Below, piece after piece: positions 49,934 to 59,248 of a DNA stretch of 64,000 nucleotides (its first letter is position 1; the number at the start of each line of letters is the position of its first letter). The translations under genes were made by a program, and so were the position numbers. This DNA comes from Vulgatibacter incomptus (GTDB lineage Bacteria; Myxococcota; Myxococcia; Myxococcales; Vulgatibacteraceae). The DNA is taken from positions 3,039,501-3,103,500 of the forward strand of contig NZ_CP012332.1 in assembly GCF_001263175.1 (NCBI RefSeq), written 5' to 3'. The notes beneath the pieces were generated by a model, which searched no databases, was not told the origin of the DNA, and saw only the letters and a list, made by a program, of their open reading frames with translations.

Positions 49934-50812
49934 TCAGTCCTTCTCCACGTCCCGATCCCAGACGCGCACCAGGGTCTCGGTGCCGGAGAGGCCCTCGGCG
50001 AGGGCCCGGGCGAAGGCGACGGAGCGGTGCTTCCCGCCGGTGCACCCGATCGCGACGGTGAGGTAGCTCTTTCCCTCCCGCCTGTAGTGCGGGAGGAGGA
50101 ACTGCACCATCCCGCGGACATGGGTCAGGAAGGCCTGCGCCTCTTCCCTCTCCATCACGTAGGCGGCGACGTCGGGCTCGCGCCCGGTGCGCTCGCGCAT
50201 GCCGGCCACGAAATAGGGGTTCGGCAGGAAGCGAACGTCGACCACCAGATCGGCCTGCGGCGGCAGCCCGTACCGGTAGCCGAAGGAGGTCACGGTGACG
50301 TTGAGGAGGCCGTCCACGTGCTCGCCGAAGCGGCTCTGGATCATCCGCTTCAGCTCGTGGACCGTCACGCTGGTGGTGTCGATCACCTCGTCCGCCATCG
50401 CGCGCAGGTGGCGGATCAGCTTTCGCTCCTCCGCGATCCCGTCGGGGACGGTGCCCTCCGGGGAGATCGGGTGGCGCCGGCGCGTCTCGGAGAAGCGGCG
50501 GATCAGCGCGTCGTCCGCGGCGTCCAGGAAGAGGACCTCGACCTGGAGGCCGTCGCGGCGAAGTCCCTCGATCGCCTGGGGCGTGTCCGCGAGGAAGCGG
50601 CCTTCGCGGGCGTCGACCACGACCGCGACCTGCGGCATGTTCCCCGCGTAGCGGGCGAGCTCCATCAGCTTCCCGAGGAGGGGCACCGGGAGGTTGTCGA
50701 TGCAGAAGAAGCCCACGTCCTCCAGCGCGCGAATCGCCGTGGACTTTCCGCTCCCGCTCATCCCCGTGATCAACACGATGCGCGGCGAGCTGCTCGAAAC
50801 GTCCGGAGTCAT
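49934..50812 (-). CDS. rapZ: RNase adapter RapZ (YvcJ-type nucleotide-binding protein)
   Basis: 292-residue P-loop protein. Walker A GMSGSGKS is at 17-24, FFCIDNLPV follows, then VVVDAREGRF and the C-terminal signature VAIGCTGGKHRSVA. In E. coli RapZ controls amino-sugar synthesis through small RNAs and RNase E. In other phyla it links nucleotide or cell-wall status to metabolism. The coupling with hprK (ATGA overlap) and the PTS genes is a widespread conserved layout. Confidence 0.94.
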   Translation of the reverse strand: MTPDVSSSSPRIVLITGMSGSGKSTAIRALEDVGFFCIDNLPVPLLGKLMELARYAGNMPQVAVVVDAREGRFLADTPQAIEGLRRDGLQVEVLFLDAADDALIRRFSETRRRHPISPEGTVPDGIAEERKLIRHLRAMADEVIDTTSVTVHELKRMIQSRFGEHVDGLLNVTVTSFGYRYGLPPQADLVVDVRFLPNPYFVAGMRERTGREPDVAAYVMEREEAQAFLTHVRGMVQFLLPHYRREGKSYLTVAIGCTGGKHRSVAFARALAEGLSGTETLVRVWDRDVEKD

Positions 50813-51774
50813 TCGACCTCGTCTCCCAAACCGCGGCTCGGGCGCACCTGCGCGATCTCGCGGTTGAGCTGTGCCTGGAACTCGCGCGCGGAGTGATAGC
50901 CCTGGAACTTCAGGAGCTGGTTCCGGGCCGCGACCTCGATGATCGTCGCCATGTTCCGCCCCGGCCTCACCGGGACCGTGAGCTTCGGGATCTCGACGTC
51001 GAGGATGGTGTGGTGACGATCCTCGATCCCGAGCCGGTCGTACTCCATCCCGGGATCCCACTCCACCAGCTCGACCACCATCTCGATCTTCTTCCGCTCG
51101 CGGATTGACGCGATGCCGAAGAGATCCTTGATGTTGATGATGCCGAGGCCGCGGATCTCCATGTGGTGCTTGATGATCGCCGAGCCGGATCCGTAGACCG
51201 AGTCGAGCTTCTTGCGCTTGATCTCGACGATGTCGTCGGCGACGAGCCGGTGGCCGCGCATCACGAGATCGAGGGCCGCCTCGCTCTTGCCGATCCCGCT
51301 CTTCCCGAGGAGGAGGATCCCCACCCCGAAGACGTCGAGGAGCGCGCCGTGCACCGAGGTCTGCGCGGTGAGCGCCTCGGCGAGCACGTCCTGCACCTTC
51401 ACGATGAAGGTCGAGGAGAGGAGCGTGGTCACCATCAGCGGGCAGCCGTGCCGCTCCGCCGCCTCCACCATGCAGGCGGGCACCGGCAGGCCCTTGGTCA
51501 CCACCAGGCAGGCGAGGGTCTGCGAGAAGAAGCCCTCGGCGATCTCGTCCTGCCGGGCGGGCGGGAGGGTGCCGAAGTACTCCAGCTCGGTGTTGCCGAA
51601 GACCTCGATCCGCTCCGGGTGGATGTGCTTGAAGAAGCCGGCGAGGACCAGGCCGTGCTTCTGCACCCGATCGTGCGTGATCCTCCGCTCCAGGCCCGCG
51701 CGGCCGGCGACCAACGAAAGCTTCAGCTCCTCGCCGCTCTCCTCGAGCAGGCGCGCGACCTTGATCGAGCTCAC
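50809..51774 (-). CDS. hprK: HPr kinase/phosphorylase
   Basis: 321-residue bifunctional enzyme that phosphorylates HPr on Ser and reverses it. Walker A GKSGIGKS is at ~157-164. The catalytic-loop SVHGALLDVFG is just before it, the LVADDIVEI segment after, and the K3-type C-terminal EIRGLGIINIKDLFG is present. A GTG start at MSSIKVARLL, with GAGG 5 bases upstream, is preferred over another GTG five codons earlier. In Proteobacteria this protein often regulates rather than mediates classical carbon repression. It is coupled to rapZ. Confidence 0.93.
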   Translation of the reverse strand: MSSIKVARLLEESGEELKLSLVAGRAGLERRITHDRVQKHGLVLAGFFKHIHPERIEVFGNTELEYFGTLPPARQDEIAEGFFSQTLACLVVTKGLPVPACMVEAAERHGCPLMVTTLLSSTFIVKVQDVLAEALTAQTSVHGALLDVFGVGILLLGKSGIGKSEAALDLVMRGHRLVADDIVEIKRKKLDSVYGSGSAIIKHHMEIRGLGIINIKDLFGIASIRERKKIEMVVELVEWDPGMEYDRLGIEDRHHTILDVEIPKLTVPVRPGRNMATIIEVAARNQLLKFQGYHSAREFQAQLNREIAQVRPSRGLGDEVE

Positions 51775-51864
51775 GCCGCCTCGTGGCACGATTCGGGAGG
51801 CAGCGTCAAGCGCATCGCCGGCTCGCGCAGCGCCCCGATCGTTCGCCGATGTAGGCGCTGGTAC

Positions 51865-53859
51865 TCAGCGGGAACCGGCGGCCTTCGCCGGCGCGTCGCC
51901 AGCGAGGGCCGTCGCGAGCCTCGCGTCCACGGTCTCGAGCAGCGACTCGGCGCCGGAGGCGGTCTCCGGGAAGGAGACCAGGCTCGCGACCGGCGTGGCC
52001 TGGTAGCCCGGCAGGCGCGGCTCGGCGGAGCGGAGCTCGGCGAGCTGGCGATCGACCAGGCGCTCGGCATCCGCGCGGGTGACGGAGTGGAGGAGGACCG
52101 CGATCCGATCCGGGCCGACGCGAGCGACCACGTCGCTGTCCCGGAACGCCGCGCGGATCCGGGCGGCGAAGGCCGCGAGGACCTCGTCTGCCGCGAGCGA
52201 GCCCTGGGACTCCCGGAGCGCGCCGAGGTCTGCGTCGAAGCCGGCTATGGCCAGGGTCCGCCCTTCGCGCCGCGCGAGGGAGACGGCGTTCTCGCAGGCG
52301 CGGAGCAAGGTGGGGAGGTCGACCAGGCCCGTGAGCGGATCGCGCCCGCGAGAGGCCTCGTCGCCCTGGCGCAGGGAGAGCTGCCCCATCACCGCGGCGG
52401 CGAGCTCGTCCGGGAGGAAGGGGTTGGCGAGGACCACCGCTGCTCCCGCCTCGACGAGGGCCGCGCGGCCCTCGCCTGCCCCCGCGATCGCGAGGACGGG
52501 CGTCCATCGGGTGTGCAGGTCGGCTCGGATCACGCGCAGGAGGTCGGCGCCCTCGGCGAAGGAGCCGACGTCGAGGATGAACAGCTCCGGAGGCCGGCGC
52601 TCCACGGCCGCGAAGAGCTCGGCGGCGGTGGCGGCGGGCTCTGCGGCGACCCCGTGGGGCGCGAGGCTCTCGGCCACGAGGGAGAGGGTGGCGCGGTTGG
52701 AGCCCGCGACGACGATCCGGGTCCCCAGCCGAGGCCTGGCGTACTCGGTGGCGACACGGAAGAGCCCCTGGAGGTCGGGAGGCCTGGCGACGATGCCCAC
52801 CGCGCCGGCGCGGATCGCCTCGAGCCGCGCGTCGAGGGAGGAATCGCGGGAGACGACCACCACGGGGCCGATCCCGGCGCCGCGGAGCCGCGAGCAGATC
52901 TCGATCCGCCCCTCGTCGAGGCCCACGATCACCACGTCGGGCCGCTCGTCGATCGCGGTGCGCAGCGCCTCGTCGGGAGCGCTGCAGATCCGCAGCGACT
53001 CGTCGGCGCCGAAGGCCGCAGCGGCCTCCTCGCTCTCGATCAGCAGGACCTTCGGGCGCCAGCCCCTGCCCCGCCGGCCCATGACCGGCGTGGCGCCGGC
53101 GGCGGCGCGGACCTTCGCCCCGAGGGCCGAGACCAGGCCATCGAGCTTGGCCCTGCCCGCGCCCGGCGCAAGCAGGCCCGGGCCCGCGGCGACGATCAGA
53201 TCCTCGATCGCGCCCCCGAGCCGGGAGATCTCCGGAAAGCCGTACGAGGCCCCGGAGCCGCGAAACCGATGGGCCGAGAGCCTCAGCGAGCGGAGGGCCT
53301 CCTCGTCGCCGCTCCCGCCCAGGGAGTGGAAGGCAGCGTGCATCGACGCCGCCTGCTCGCGAGAAGCGGAGAGATAATCGGCCAGGAGCGCGGCCCGCTG
53401 CTCCTCGGAGGGAAAGAGGTCCTCGTCATCCTCTCCGTCCACGTCGACGAGGGTCTCGTCGTCCTGGGCCGCGGCAGCCGGGCCGAGGAGCTGCCGGAGC
53501 GTGTTCAGGAGCTGGTCGGCCACCAGGGGCTTGTGGAGCACCGCGTCGACGCCGCACTCGTTGATCAGGAGCCGATAGCTCTTCAGGTCCCGGTAGAACG
53601 CCGTGACGAAGACGATCGGGAGCTCCGCGGCGGCGTGCGTGGACCGGAGCCGGCGCGCCACGTCCTCCCCCCGCATCCCGGGGAGGAGGCCGTCGAGGAT
53701 CACCAGGGCAGGCTTCTCGGCGGCGATCCGCCGGAGGCCCTCCTCGCCGGAGCGGACGGCGACGAGCGTGCGACCGACCGACGTGACGGCCCCCGCTACG
53801 AGTGGGTGGAAGTTGACGTCGTCATCGATCAGCAGGACCACACCGGACTCGTGCCGCAC
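51865..53859 (-). CDS. multi-receiver regulator with HPt and degenerate GGDEF domain
   Basis: 664-residue signalling protein. Receiver 1 (~1-120) is intact: Asp11-13 cluster, Asp56, Thr86, Lys110. An acidic linker follows, then an HPt-like helical domain with candidate His197 in SAHRFRGSGASYGF. Two further receiver-like folds cover ~285-390 and ~395-500. A C-terminal GGDEF-like domain (~520-640) keeps the DPLTGLVDL entry motif, but GGDEF is replaced by VGPDR, so cyclase activity is unlikely. The gene sits between ptsN and hprK, which are usually adjacent in this class of operon. No kinase is near. Confidence 0.82.
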   Translation of the reverse strand: MRHESGVVLLIDDDVNFHPLVAGAVTSVGRTLVAVRSGEEGLRRIAAEKPALVILDGLLPGMRGEDVARRLRSTHAAAELPIVFVTAFYRDLKSYRLLINECGVDAVLHKPLVADQLLNTLRQLLGPAAAAQDDETLVDVDGEDDEDLFPSEEQRAALLADYLSASREQAASMHAAFHSLGGSGDEEALRSLRLSAHRFRGSGASYGFPEISRLGGAIEDLIVAAGPGLLAPGAGRAKLDGLVSALGAKVRAAAGATPVMGRRGRGWRPKVLLIESEEAAAAFGADESLRICSAPDEALRTAIDERPDVVIVGLDEGRIEICSRLRGAGIGPVVVVSRDSSLDARLEAIRAGAVGIVARPPDLQGLFRVATEYARPRLGTRIVVAGSNRATLSLVAESLAPHGVAAEPAATAAELFAAVERRPPELFILDVGSFAEGADLLRVIRADLHTRWTPVLAIAGAGEGRAALVEAGAAVVLANPFLPDELAAAVMGQLSLRQGDEASRGRDPLTGLVDLPTLLRACENAVSLARREGRTLAIAGFDADLGALRESQGSLAADEVLAAFAARIRAAFRDSDVVARVGPDRIAVLLHSVTRADAERLVDRQLAELRSAEPRLPGYQATPVASLVSFPETASGAESLLETVDARLATALAGDAPAKAAGSR

Positions 53860-53873
53860 GTCGGACCCCCCAG

Positions 53874-54335
53874 TCAGTACTTCTCGTCTTCCTCGACGAT
53901 GAGACTGTAGATGGAAGCCGCGTCCTCCGCGTCCAGGATCGCGCGCCGGAGGGCAGGGCTCTTGAAGAGCCGGCTGATCCGCGCGAGGGCCTTCAGGTGG
54001 ATGCCCGCGGAGTTCTCCGGCGCGAAGAGGGCGAAGAAGAGGAAGCTCGGCTTCCCGTCGATGGCGCCGAAGTCGACGCCCTTCGCCGAGCGACCGAAGA
54101 CCCCGGTGAGCTGCTGCACGCCCCGGAGCTTGCCGTGGGGGATCGCCACGCCGTCGCCGATCCCGGTGGAGCCCAGCTTCTCGCGCTCGAGGAGGATCTC
54201 CGGGAGATGGCCGGCGAGCGGTCCCGCCAGGCGCGCCGACATGGGCGCGCTGAGCTCCTCCAGGATCGTTCGCTTGTCCGTGCCCGCGAGGGACGAAAAG
54301 ACGAAGTCGGGGCTGAGGAACTCGGAGATCTTCAT
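53874..54335 (-). CDS. ptsN: PTS EIIA-Ntr (nitrogen-type) regulatory protein
   Basis: 153-residue EIIA-Ntr with phospho-accepting His67 in GDGVAIPHGKL. KLGSTGIGDGVA and FFALFAPE are conserved. It acts as a regulator (potassium, nitrogen and envelope stress in other bacteria) rather than in transport. It follows rpoN by 68 bases. The ribosome-hibernation gene that commonly lies between them is absent. No PtsP/NPr pair is in the window, so HPr/EI may feed it. Confidence 0.92.
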   Translation of the reverse strand: MKISEFLSPDFVFSSLAGTDKRTILEELSAPMSARLAGPLAGHLPEILLEREKLGSTGIGDGVAIPHGKLRGVQQLTGVFGRSAKGVDFGAIDGKPSFLFFALFAPENSAGIHLKALARISRLFKSPALRRAILDAEDAASIYSLIVEEDEKY

Positions 54336-54403
54336 GGTGCTTCCCCGTTGGATCGCGGCCCCGGTTGGTACACCCCCGGCCTGCCGCCGATCAAGCCCCG
54401 AGG

Positions 54404-55915
54404 TTAATAGATCTTCCGTCGCTTGCTGGACGGGAGGATCCCGATCTCCTCCCGGTACTTGGCCACGGTCCGCCGGGCGATCACGATCTTCTCGAGCCTG
54501 AGCAGCTCGACCAGCTTCTGATCGGAGTGGGGCGTCGTCTCCGACGCGACGATCCGCTTGATCGCGGCCTTGACCGCCTCGCTCGCCACCTCGTCGCCGC
54601 CGGACTTGGCGATGGCGGAGTTGAAGAACCACTTGAGCTCGAAGATCCCCTGGGGCGTGTGCACGTATTTGTTCGTGGTCACGCGCGACACCGTGGACTC
54701 GTGCATCTGGATGTCTTCGGCGACGTCCTTGAGGATCAGCGGCTTCAGCTGCGAGACCCCGTGGTCCAGGAAGTCCCGCTGGAACTTCACGATCGACTCG
54801 GTGACCTTGTGGATCGTGCGCTGCCGCTGGTGGATGGAGCGGATCAGCCACAGCGCCGATCGCAGCTTCTCCTGGATGAACTCCTTGGAGCCGTTCGCCT
54901 TCGCGTCGCCGTTGCGGAGCGCGTCGCGGTAGTGGTGGCTGATCCGGAGCTTCGAGAGCCCGTCGTCGTTCACCACCACCATGTATTCGTCGCCCACCTT
55001 GTGCACGTAGACATCGGGCGTGATGTACTGCGCTTCCTCGGAGACGAAGTGGCGGGCGGGCCGGGGGTCCATCTCGGCGATGGTCTTCACCGCCTCGATC
55101 ACGTCCTCCCGGACGTCGTCCTTCTCCGCCTTGGTCTCCTTGGCCCATTCCTTGACGATGGCCTCGAGGTTCTTGGACTCGAGGGCCTTCAGGAAGCGGC
55201 GGATGATCACGCCGACGAGGGTGCCCTCTTCTCCCCAGGCGCGGGCCTGGATCAGCAGGCACTCCTGCAGGTCGCGGGCGCAGACGCCGAGCGGCTCGAG
55301 CTTCTGGAGCTTCCCGAGGGCGCTCGCCGCCACCGCCAGGCTGGCCCCCGCCTCGGCGGCCACGGCGATCAGCGGGTCTCCCTCGAAGTCCTCGATCCGG
55401 AAGTAGCCGAAGTCGTCGAGGTTGCCGAGGATCAGGAGCGCCACCGTCTCCTCCTCCTCGGCGAAGTCGGCGAGGCGCATCTGGGCGACGAGGTGCTCGA
55501 AGAGGGTCTCTTCCCGGGTGAGGTTCGCCTCGAAGGGAGGCAGGTCCTCGGACATCCCCTTGTTCGAGGCCGTGGTCGGCGTGAGCTGGTAGCTGTTGAG
55601 GTAGTTCTCCCAGTCGATCTCGTTCTGCCCGTCGGCGCCCTTCACCTCCTCGGAACGGTTCTCGGGAGGCTCGGGCGCCGCCCTCTCCTGCTCCACGAAG
55701 CGCTCGATCGAGGTCAGCTCCTCCGCCGACTCGGCGCGATCCTGGTCGATGGTGCTGGTCGGCTCCTCCAGGAGCGGGTTCTGCTCGATCTCCTCGCGGA
55801 TCAGGGACTCGAGCTCGAGCCGGGAGAGCTGCAGGAGCTTGATCGCCTGCTGCAGCTGGGGCGTCATCACCAGCTGCTGCGACATTCTCAGGTGCTGCTT
55901 GAGCTCCAGCGACAT
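54404..55915 (-). CDS. rpoN: RNA polymerase sigma-54 factor
   Basis: 503-residue sigma-54. Region I is Gln/Leu-rich (LKQHLRMSQQLVMTPQLQQA), followed by an acidic linker (~55-110), the core-binding region, and a C-terminal RpoN box ARRTVAKYRE near 480-489 that reads the -24 element. GGGAG precedes the ATG. It is downstream of lptB, the classical neighbour. It is the factor expected to read the two -24/-12 promoters near the metzincin genes, together with the AAA+ activator in this window. Confidence 0.96.
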   Translation of the reverse strand: MSLELKQHLRMSQQLVMTPQLQQAIKLLQLSRLELESLIREEIEQNPLLEEPTSTIDQDRAESAEELTSIERFVEQERAAPEPPENRSEEVKGADGQNEIDWENYLNSYQLTPTTASNKGMSEDLPPFEANLTREETLFEHLVAQMRLADFAEEEETVALLILGNLDDFGYFRIEDFEGDPLIAVAAEAGASLAVAASALGKLQKLEPLGVCARDLQECLLIQARAWGEEGTLVGVIIRRFLKALESKNLEAIVKEWAKETKAEKDDVREDVIEAVKTIAEMDPRPARHFVSEEAQYITPDVYVHKVGDEYMVVVNDDGLSKLRISHHYRDALRNGDAKANGSKEFIQEKLRSALWLIRSIHQRQRTIHKVTESIVKFQRDFLDHGVSQLKPLILKDVAEDIQMHESTVSRVTTNKYVHTPQGIFELKWFFNSAIAKSGGDEVASEAVKAAIKRIVASETTPHSDQKLVELLRLEKIVIARRTVAKYREEIGILPSSKRRKIY

Positions 55916-55962
55916 CTCCCACCCTTGGCTGCTTCGAATCGAACGTGAGTGTACCGGCCTCT

Positions 55963-56715
55963 TCAGTCGAGGCGGAACTTGTCCCCTAGATAGAGCGAAC
56001 GCGCCCGCTCGCTCGACGCCACCTGCGCCGGCGTCCCCTCCTCCAGAATCCTCCCCGACGCGATGATGTAGGCGCGATCGCAGATCCCCAGCGTCTCGCG
56101 CACGTTGTGATCGGTGATCAGCACGCCCAGCCCTCGGCCCTTCAGGTCCGCGACCTGGCGCTGGATCTCGCCCACGTTGATGGGATCCACGCCGGCGAAG
56201 GGCTCGTCGAAGAGAATGTAGGTCGGCCGCGGGATGAGCGACCGAGCGATCTCGCAACGCCGCCGCTCGCCCCCGGAGAGAGACTCCCCGCGGGTGTCGG
56301 CGACCTTCTCGAGCCCGAACTCCCGCAGGAGCTCCTCGCAGCGCTCCTGCCTCTCGGCGCGGGAGAGCGATTGCCCCTCCAGGACCGCGAGGAAGTTCTC
56401 GCGCACCGTGAGCTTGCGGAAGATCGAGGCCTCCTGCGGCAGGTAGCCGATCCCCGCCCGGGCGCGCCGGAACATCGGAAGGTGGGTGACGTCGTGGTCG
56501 CCCAGGTTCACCTGGCCCGCGTCGGGCCGCACCATGCCGACCACCATGTTGAACGACGTGGACTTGCCGGCCCCGTTCGGACCGAGCAGGCCCACCACCT
56601 CACCGGGGCGGACCTCCAGGTTCACGCCGTCCACCACCCGCCTGCCGCGGTAGATCTTGACCAGGCCCTCCGCCCTCAGGGCGGGAACGTCCGGCCTCGC
56701 ACCGCTCGCGATCAT
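55963..56715 (-). CDS. lptB: LPS export ABC transporter ATP-binding protein
   Basis: 250-residue ATPase of the lipopolysaccharide transport complex. Walker A GPNGAGKS is at 45-52, the Q-loop YLPQEASIFRKLT, the signature LSGGERRR, Walker B YILFDEPFAG and the H-loop ITDHNVRETL. The ITDHNV and FAGVDP segments are typical of LptB. It overlaps the lptA stop by 4 bases. The membrane partners LptF/G are not in the window. Confidence 0.95.
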   Translation of the reverse strand: MIASGARPDVPALRAEGLVKIYRGRRVVDGVNLEVRPGEVVGLLGPNGAGKSTSFNMVVGMVRPDAGQVNLGDHDVTHLPMFRRARAGIGYLPQEASIFRKLTVRENFLAVLEGQSLSRAERQERCEELLREFGLEKVADTRGESLSGGERRRCEIARSLIPRPTYILFDEPFAGVDPINVGEIQRQVADLKGRGLGVLITDHNVRETLGICDRAYIIASGRILEEGTPAQVASSERARSLYLGDKFRLD

Positions 56716-57629
56716 TTCGTCCCCTTCTGCAGCTCTTCCACGGGGAAGACCGCTCGGGGCTTCTCGATCTCCACCCTGCCCTGGCCCACCTGGAAGACCG
56801 CGCGATCGCCGCGGAGGGACGAGGAGCCCTCCGTGATCACGGGGTTTCCTTCGAGCACGAGCCGTTTTCCGCCGCCGGCGAAGTGCGCCCTCTCGGCGGT
56901 CCCCTGCCGGGCGCCCTGCTCCACCCGCACCGGACCTCCTTCGGTCCATCCACTCTCGACGTGTCCGCGATCGTCACCGATCGTGACCAGGCGCGAGGCC
57001 CGCACGACGACGTCGCCGCGAACCGCGACCACGTTCCCGCTGAAGATGGTGCGGTGCCGGGCGAAGTCGTGGGTCACCTTGTCGGCGGTGATCCGCATCG
57101 GCCCGGTGCTTCCCGGCAGGTCCGCCGCATCGTCGCCGGAGAGCTCCGCCCGCGCGCGAACGAGGGTCGCCTGGCTGGAACCGGTCTCGTAGACGAGGGT
57201 CTCACCCGAGAAGCTGCGGCCTTCCTCCACGAGCGTGGTCTCGCCCGACAGGTGCAGCTCTCCCGTCACGTTGTCGAAGTAGCCGCTGCGCGAGGTCATC
57301 GTCCGAGCGCCCTGGGTGGCGGAGACCGGGCCGTCGCAGCTCACCTCGCGGACGCGCGAGGCGTTGTCGTAGACGGCCGTGAGCATCGGGCAACGCACCT
57401 CGAGGTCGCCCCGGGACGCGACTACGCCGCCGCCAAAGACCGCGCGGTGCCGTCGATGATCCACGGTCAAGGTCTCGCTCCGCAGGTCGATCGGGGCGGA
57501 CGGCTCACGGGTCGCCGCAGCCGGCTCCACCGCGGCGGCGGGACTCTCGTCGGGGGGAGTGACCGCCTTCGCCGCAGACGGAAGCGCCGCGAGAATCGAG
57601 CCTGCCCAGATCCAGGACCGAACGTTCAT
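56712..57629 (-). CDS. lptA: LptA/OstA-type periplasmic LPS-binding protein
   Basis: 305-residue periplasmic protein with a signal peptide (cleavage near AKA). Two OstA-type beta-jellyroll segments are visible (~50-150 and ~170-290), each with repeats such as ADKVTHDFARHRTIFSGNVVAVRGD. That is nearly double the E. coli LptA length (185). It should form part of the bridge carrying LPS from inner to outer membrane. Its ATG overlaps the lptC stop, and its stop overlaps the lptB start. Confidence 0.88.
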   Translation of the reverse strand: MNVRSWIWAGSILAALPSAAKAVTPPDESPAAAVEPAAATREPSAPIDLRSETLTVDHRRHRAVFGGGVVASRGDLEVRCPMLTAVYDNASRVREVSCDGPVSATQGARTMTSRSGYFDNVTGELHLSGETTLVEEGRSFSGETLVYETGSSQATLVRARAELSGDDAADLPGSTGPMRITADKVTHDFARHRTIFSGNVVAVRGDVVVRASRLVTIGDDRGHVESGWTEGGPVRVEQGARQGTAERAHFAGGGKRLVLEGNPVITEGSSSLRGDRAVFQVGQGRVEIEKPRAVFPVEELQKGTK

Positions 57630-58171
57630 GGCTGCTTCCTCGACTCGGCGAGCCTCGAGACGGCGTGGACCCCGCCCTCGAGCTCCAGCTGCTGGTCGTC
57701 CAGCCGGAACGAGTACGAGCGCGAATCCACCGTGTAGCCCGGGCCATGGACCTGCACGGGCTTGGCGCCCGAGATCGTGCCCGTCTCCGAATCCCAGACC
57801 GAGCCGACGGTCTGACCCCGATCGCCGGCGCCGGTGGTCACCTCGATGGGCCCGAACGCCTCCGCGCGCTCGCCGTGGATGTCTCCCTCGCCAGACTCGG
57901 CCGTGAAGTGCACGCCCCCGCGGCGGAGGGTCGGCGTCGCCGGCACGTCCGCCGTGATCGTCCTCGCGAAGACCTGGGCGTTCTCCCGGTCGAAGCTCAC
58001 CTCGTCGGCGTGGACGACCCGTGGGGCGCCCTCCGTCTCGTAGTGGCGGACGGTCACGTCCCAGAGGAGGATCGCCGGCGGCCGGGTCGAGGTGGGCTCG
58101 GACTCCGGCGCGCAGGCCATGGCGCCGAGGGCAGATGCCAGGATCACTCCGGCGGCCCCGAGGGAGCGCAT
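57626..58171 (-). CDS. lptC: LptC-like LPS transport protein
   Basis: 181-residue envelope protein whose hydrophobic N-terminus ends in a lipobox-like AMAC. It may therefore be a lipoprotein rather than the usual single-span LptC. Strands VTVRHYETEGAPRVVHADEVSFDREN and DIHGERAEAFGPIEV match the LptC jellyroll. Position directly before lptA and lptB supports the call. The ATG at the hydrophobic start is chosen over a longer frame. Confidence 0.78.
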   Translation of the reverse strand: MRSLGAAGVILASALGAMACAPESEPTSTRPPAILLWDVTVRHYETEGAPRVVHADEVSFDRENAQVFARTITADVPATPTLRRGGVHFTAESGEGDIHGERAEAFGPIEVTTGAGDRGQTVGSVWDSETGTISGAKPVQVHGPGYTVDSRSYSFRLDDQQLELEGGVHAVSRLAESRKQP

Positions 58172-58327
58172 CGAGGCCCGCGAAAAGGGCCGGTTTTCTT
58201 GCAATCGAGCGACCATCGACGCCTGTGAGGCTAGCATCCTTTGGATCCTGCCGTAAAGGTTCGAAGCGAGTTGGGGCACGAAACTTGCTAATAAGCCCAA
58301 CGTCCCGCGCCCACCCTCCATTCGCGG

Positions 58328-59248
58328 CTAGCTGCCCAGCGCCCGCTCGTCCGGCGGTCGGGTCTGCCAACGCCGGTGCATCCATACCCACTCGTGGGGA
58401 ACGCGGCGGACCTCCTCTTCGATCGCCCGGGTCATCTCGGCGGTGATCGCGAGGGCGTCCGCCTCCGGATCCCCGGTCGGCGTGTATTCGACCTGGCGAC
58501 CGCTGATCCGATGCCCGCCCCCGGCCTTCCGGTGGATGAAGATCGTCACGATCCCGGCGCCGGTCCGGAGCGCCAGATCGGCTGCGGCCCGCGGCGTATG
58601 GGCCAGCTCGCCGAAGAAGGGGACGAACACGCCCTGGACCTTGGTGTCCTGGTCGATGAGGAGCGCGAGGTAGGCGTCCTCCCGGAACGCGCGGAGCAGC
58701 TTCTTGCTGGCGCCCGGGGCCCCCCGCCAGATTGTGCGGCCGGGCCCGCGGAGCTCCTCCACGATGGCGGTGAGCCCGCCGTGGGAGAGCTCCGCGCCGA
58801 CGGCGTAGGCGGGCCTGCCACTGCGGACGATGCGGCGGAAGAGGAGCTCCCAGTTGCCGATGTGGCCGGTGACCGCCACCACGCCCGAGCCCTTCCGGGC
58901 CTGGTCCAGGGCGGCGACGGCGGAGGGCTCGATCTCCACGTAGGACTCGAGCCGCCGATCGAGCTTGTCGATCTGGGCGATCTCCATCCCGGTCTCGCCG
59001 AGGGAGCGGAACATCGCCCGGGCGATCGCCTCCTGCTCCTCCGGCGTCTTCTCCGGGAAGGCCTTCGCCAGGTGCTCGAGGGCGAGGCGCCGATCCTTGG
59101 CGAAGACGCCGTAGGCGAGGCCGCCGCCCGCCCGGCCCAGGGCCAGGGCGGCGCCCAGCGGCAGGAGCTTCACGATCGCGAGGAGCCCGCGGAGCAGCCA
59201 GGTGCGCACCGCCCGCTTCACCCGCTTGCGGAGCGGCGGAAGGCTCAA
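58328..59248 (-). CDS. lipid A acyltransferase (LpxL/LpxM-like lysophospholipid acyltransferase)
   Basis: 306-residue membrane-associated acyltransferase. The catalytic HxxxxE is His129 to Glu134 in TGHIGNWELL. ALLIDQDTKVQGVFVPFFGELAHTP and W-V-W-M-H-R-R-W are typical of LpxL-type enzymes. An N-terminal hydrophobic anchor covers ~17-50. The TTG start overlaps the kdsC stop (TTGA), which explains the lack of an ATG; a GTG nine codons later is an alternative. The substrate (Kdo2-lipid A) is inferred from the family and the adjacent Kdo gene. Confidence 0.88.
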   Translation of the reverse strand: MSLPPLRKRVKRAVRTWLLRGLLAIVKLLPLGAALALGRAGGGLAYGVFAKDRRLALEHLAKAFPEKTPEEQEAIARAMFRSLGETGMEIAQIDKLDRRLESYVEIEPSAVAALDQARKGSGVVAVTGHIGNWELLFRRIVRSGRPAYAVGAELSHGGLTAIVEELRGPGRTIWRGAPGASKKLLRAFREDAYLALLIDQDTKVQGVFVPFFGELAHTPRAAADLALRTGAGIVTIFIHRKAGGGHRISGRQVEYTPTGDPEADALAITAEMTRAIEEEVRRVPHEWVWMHRRWQTRPPDERALGS

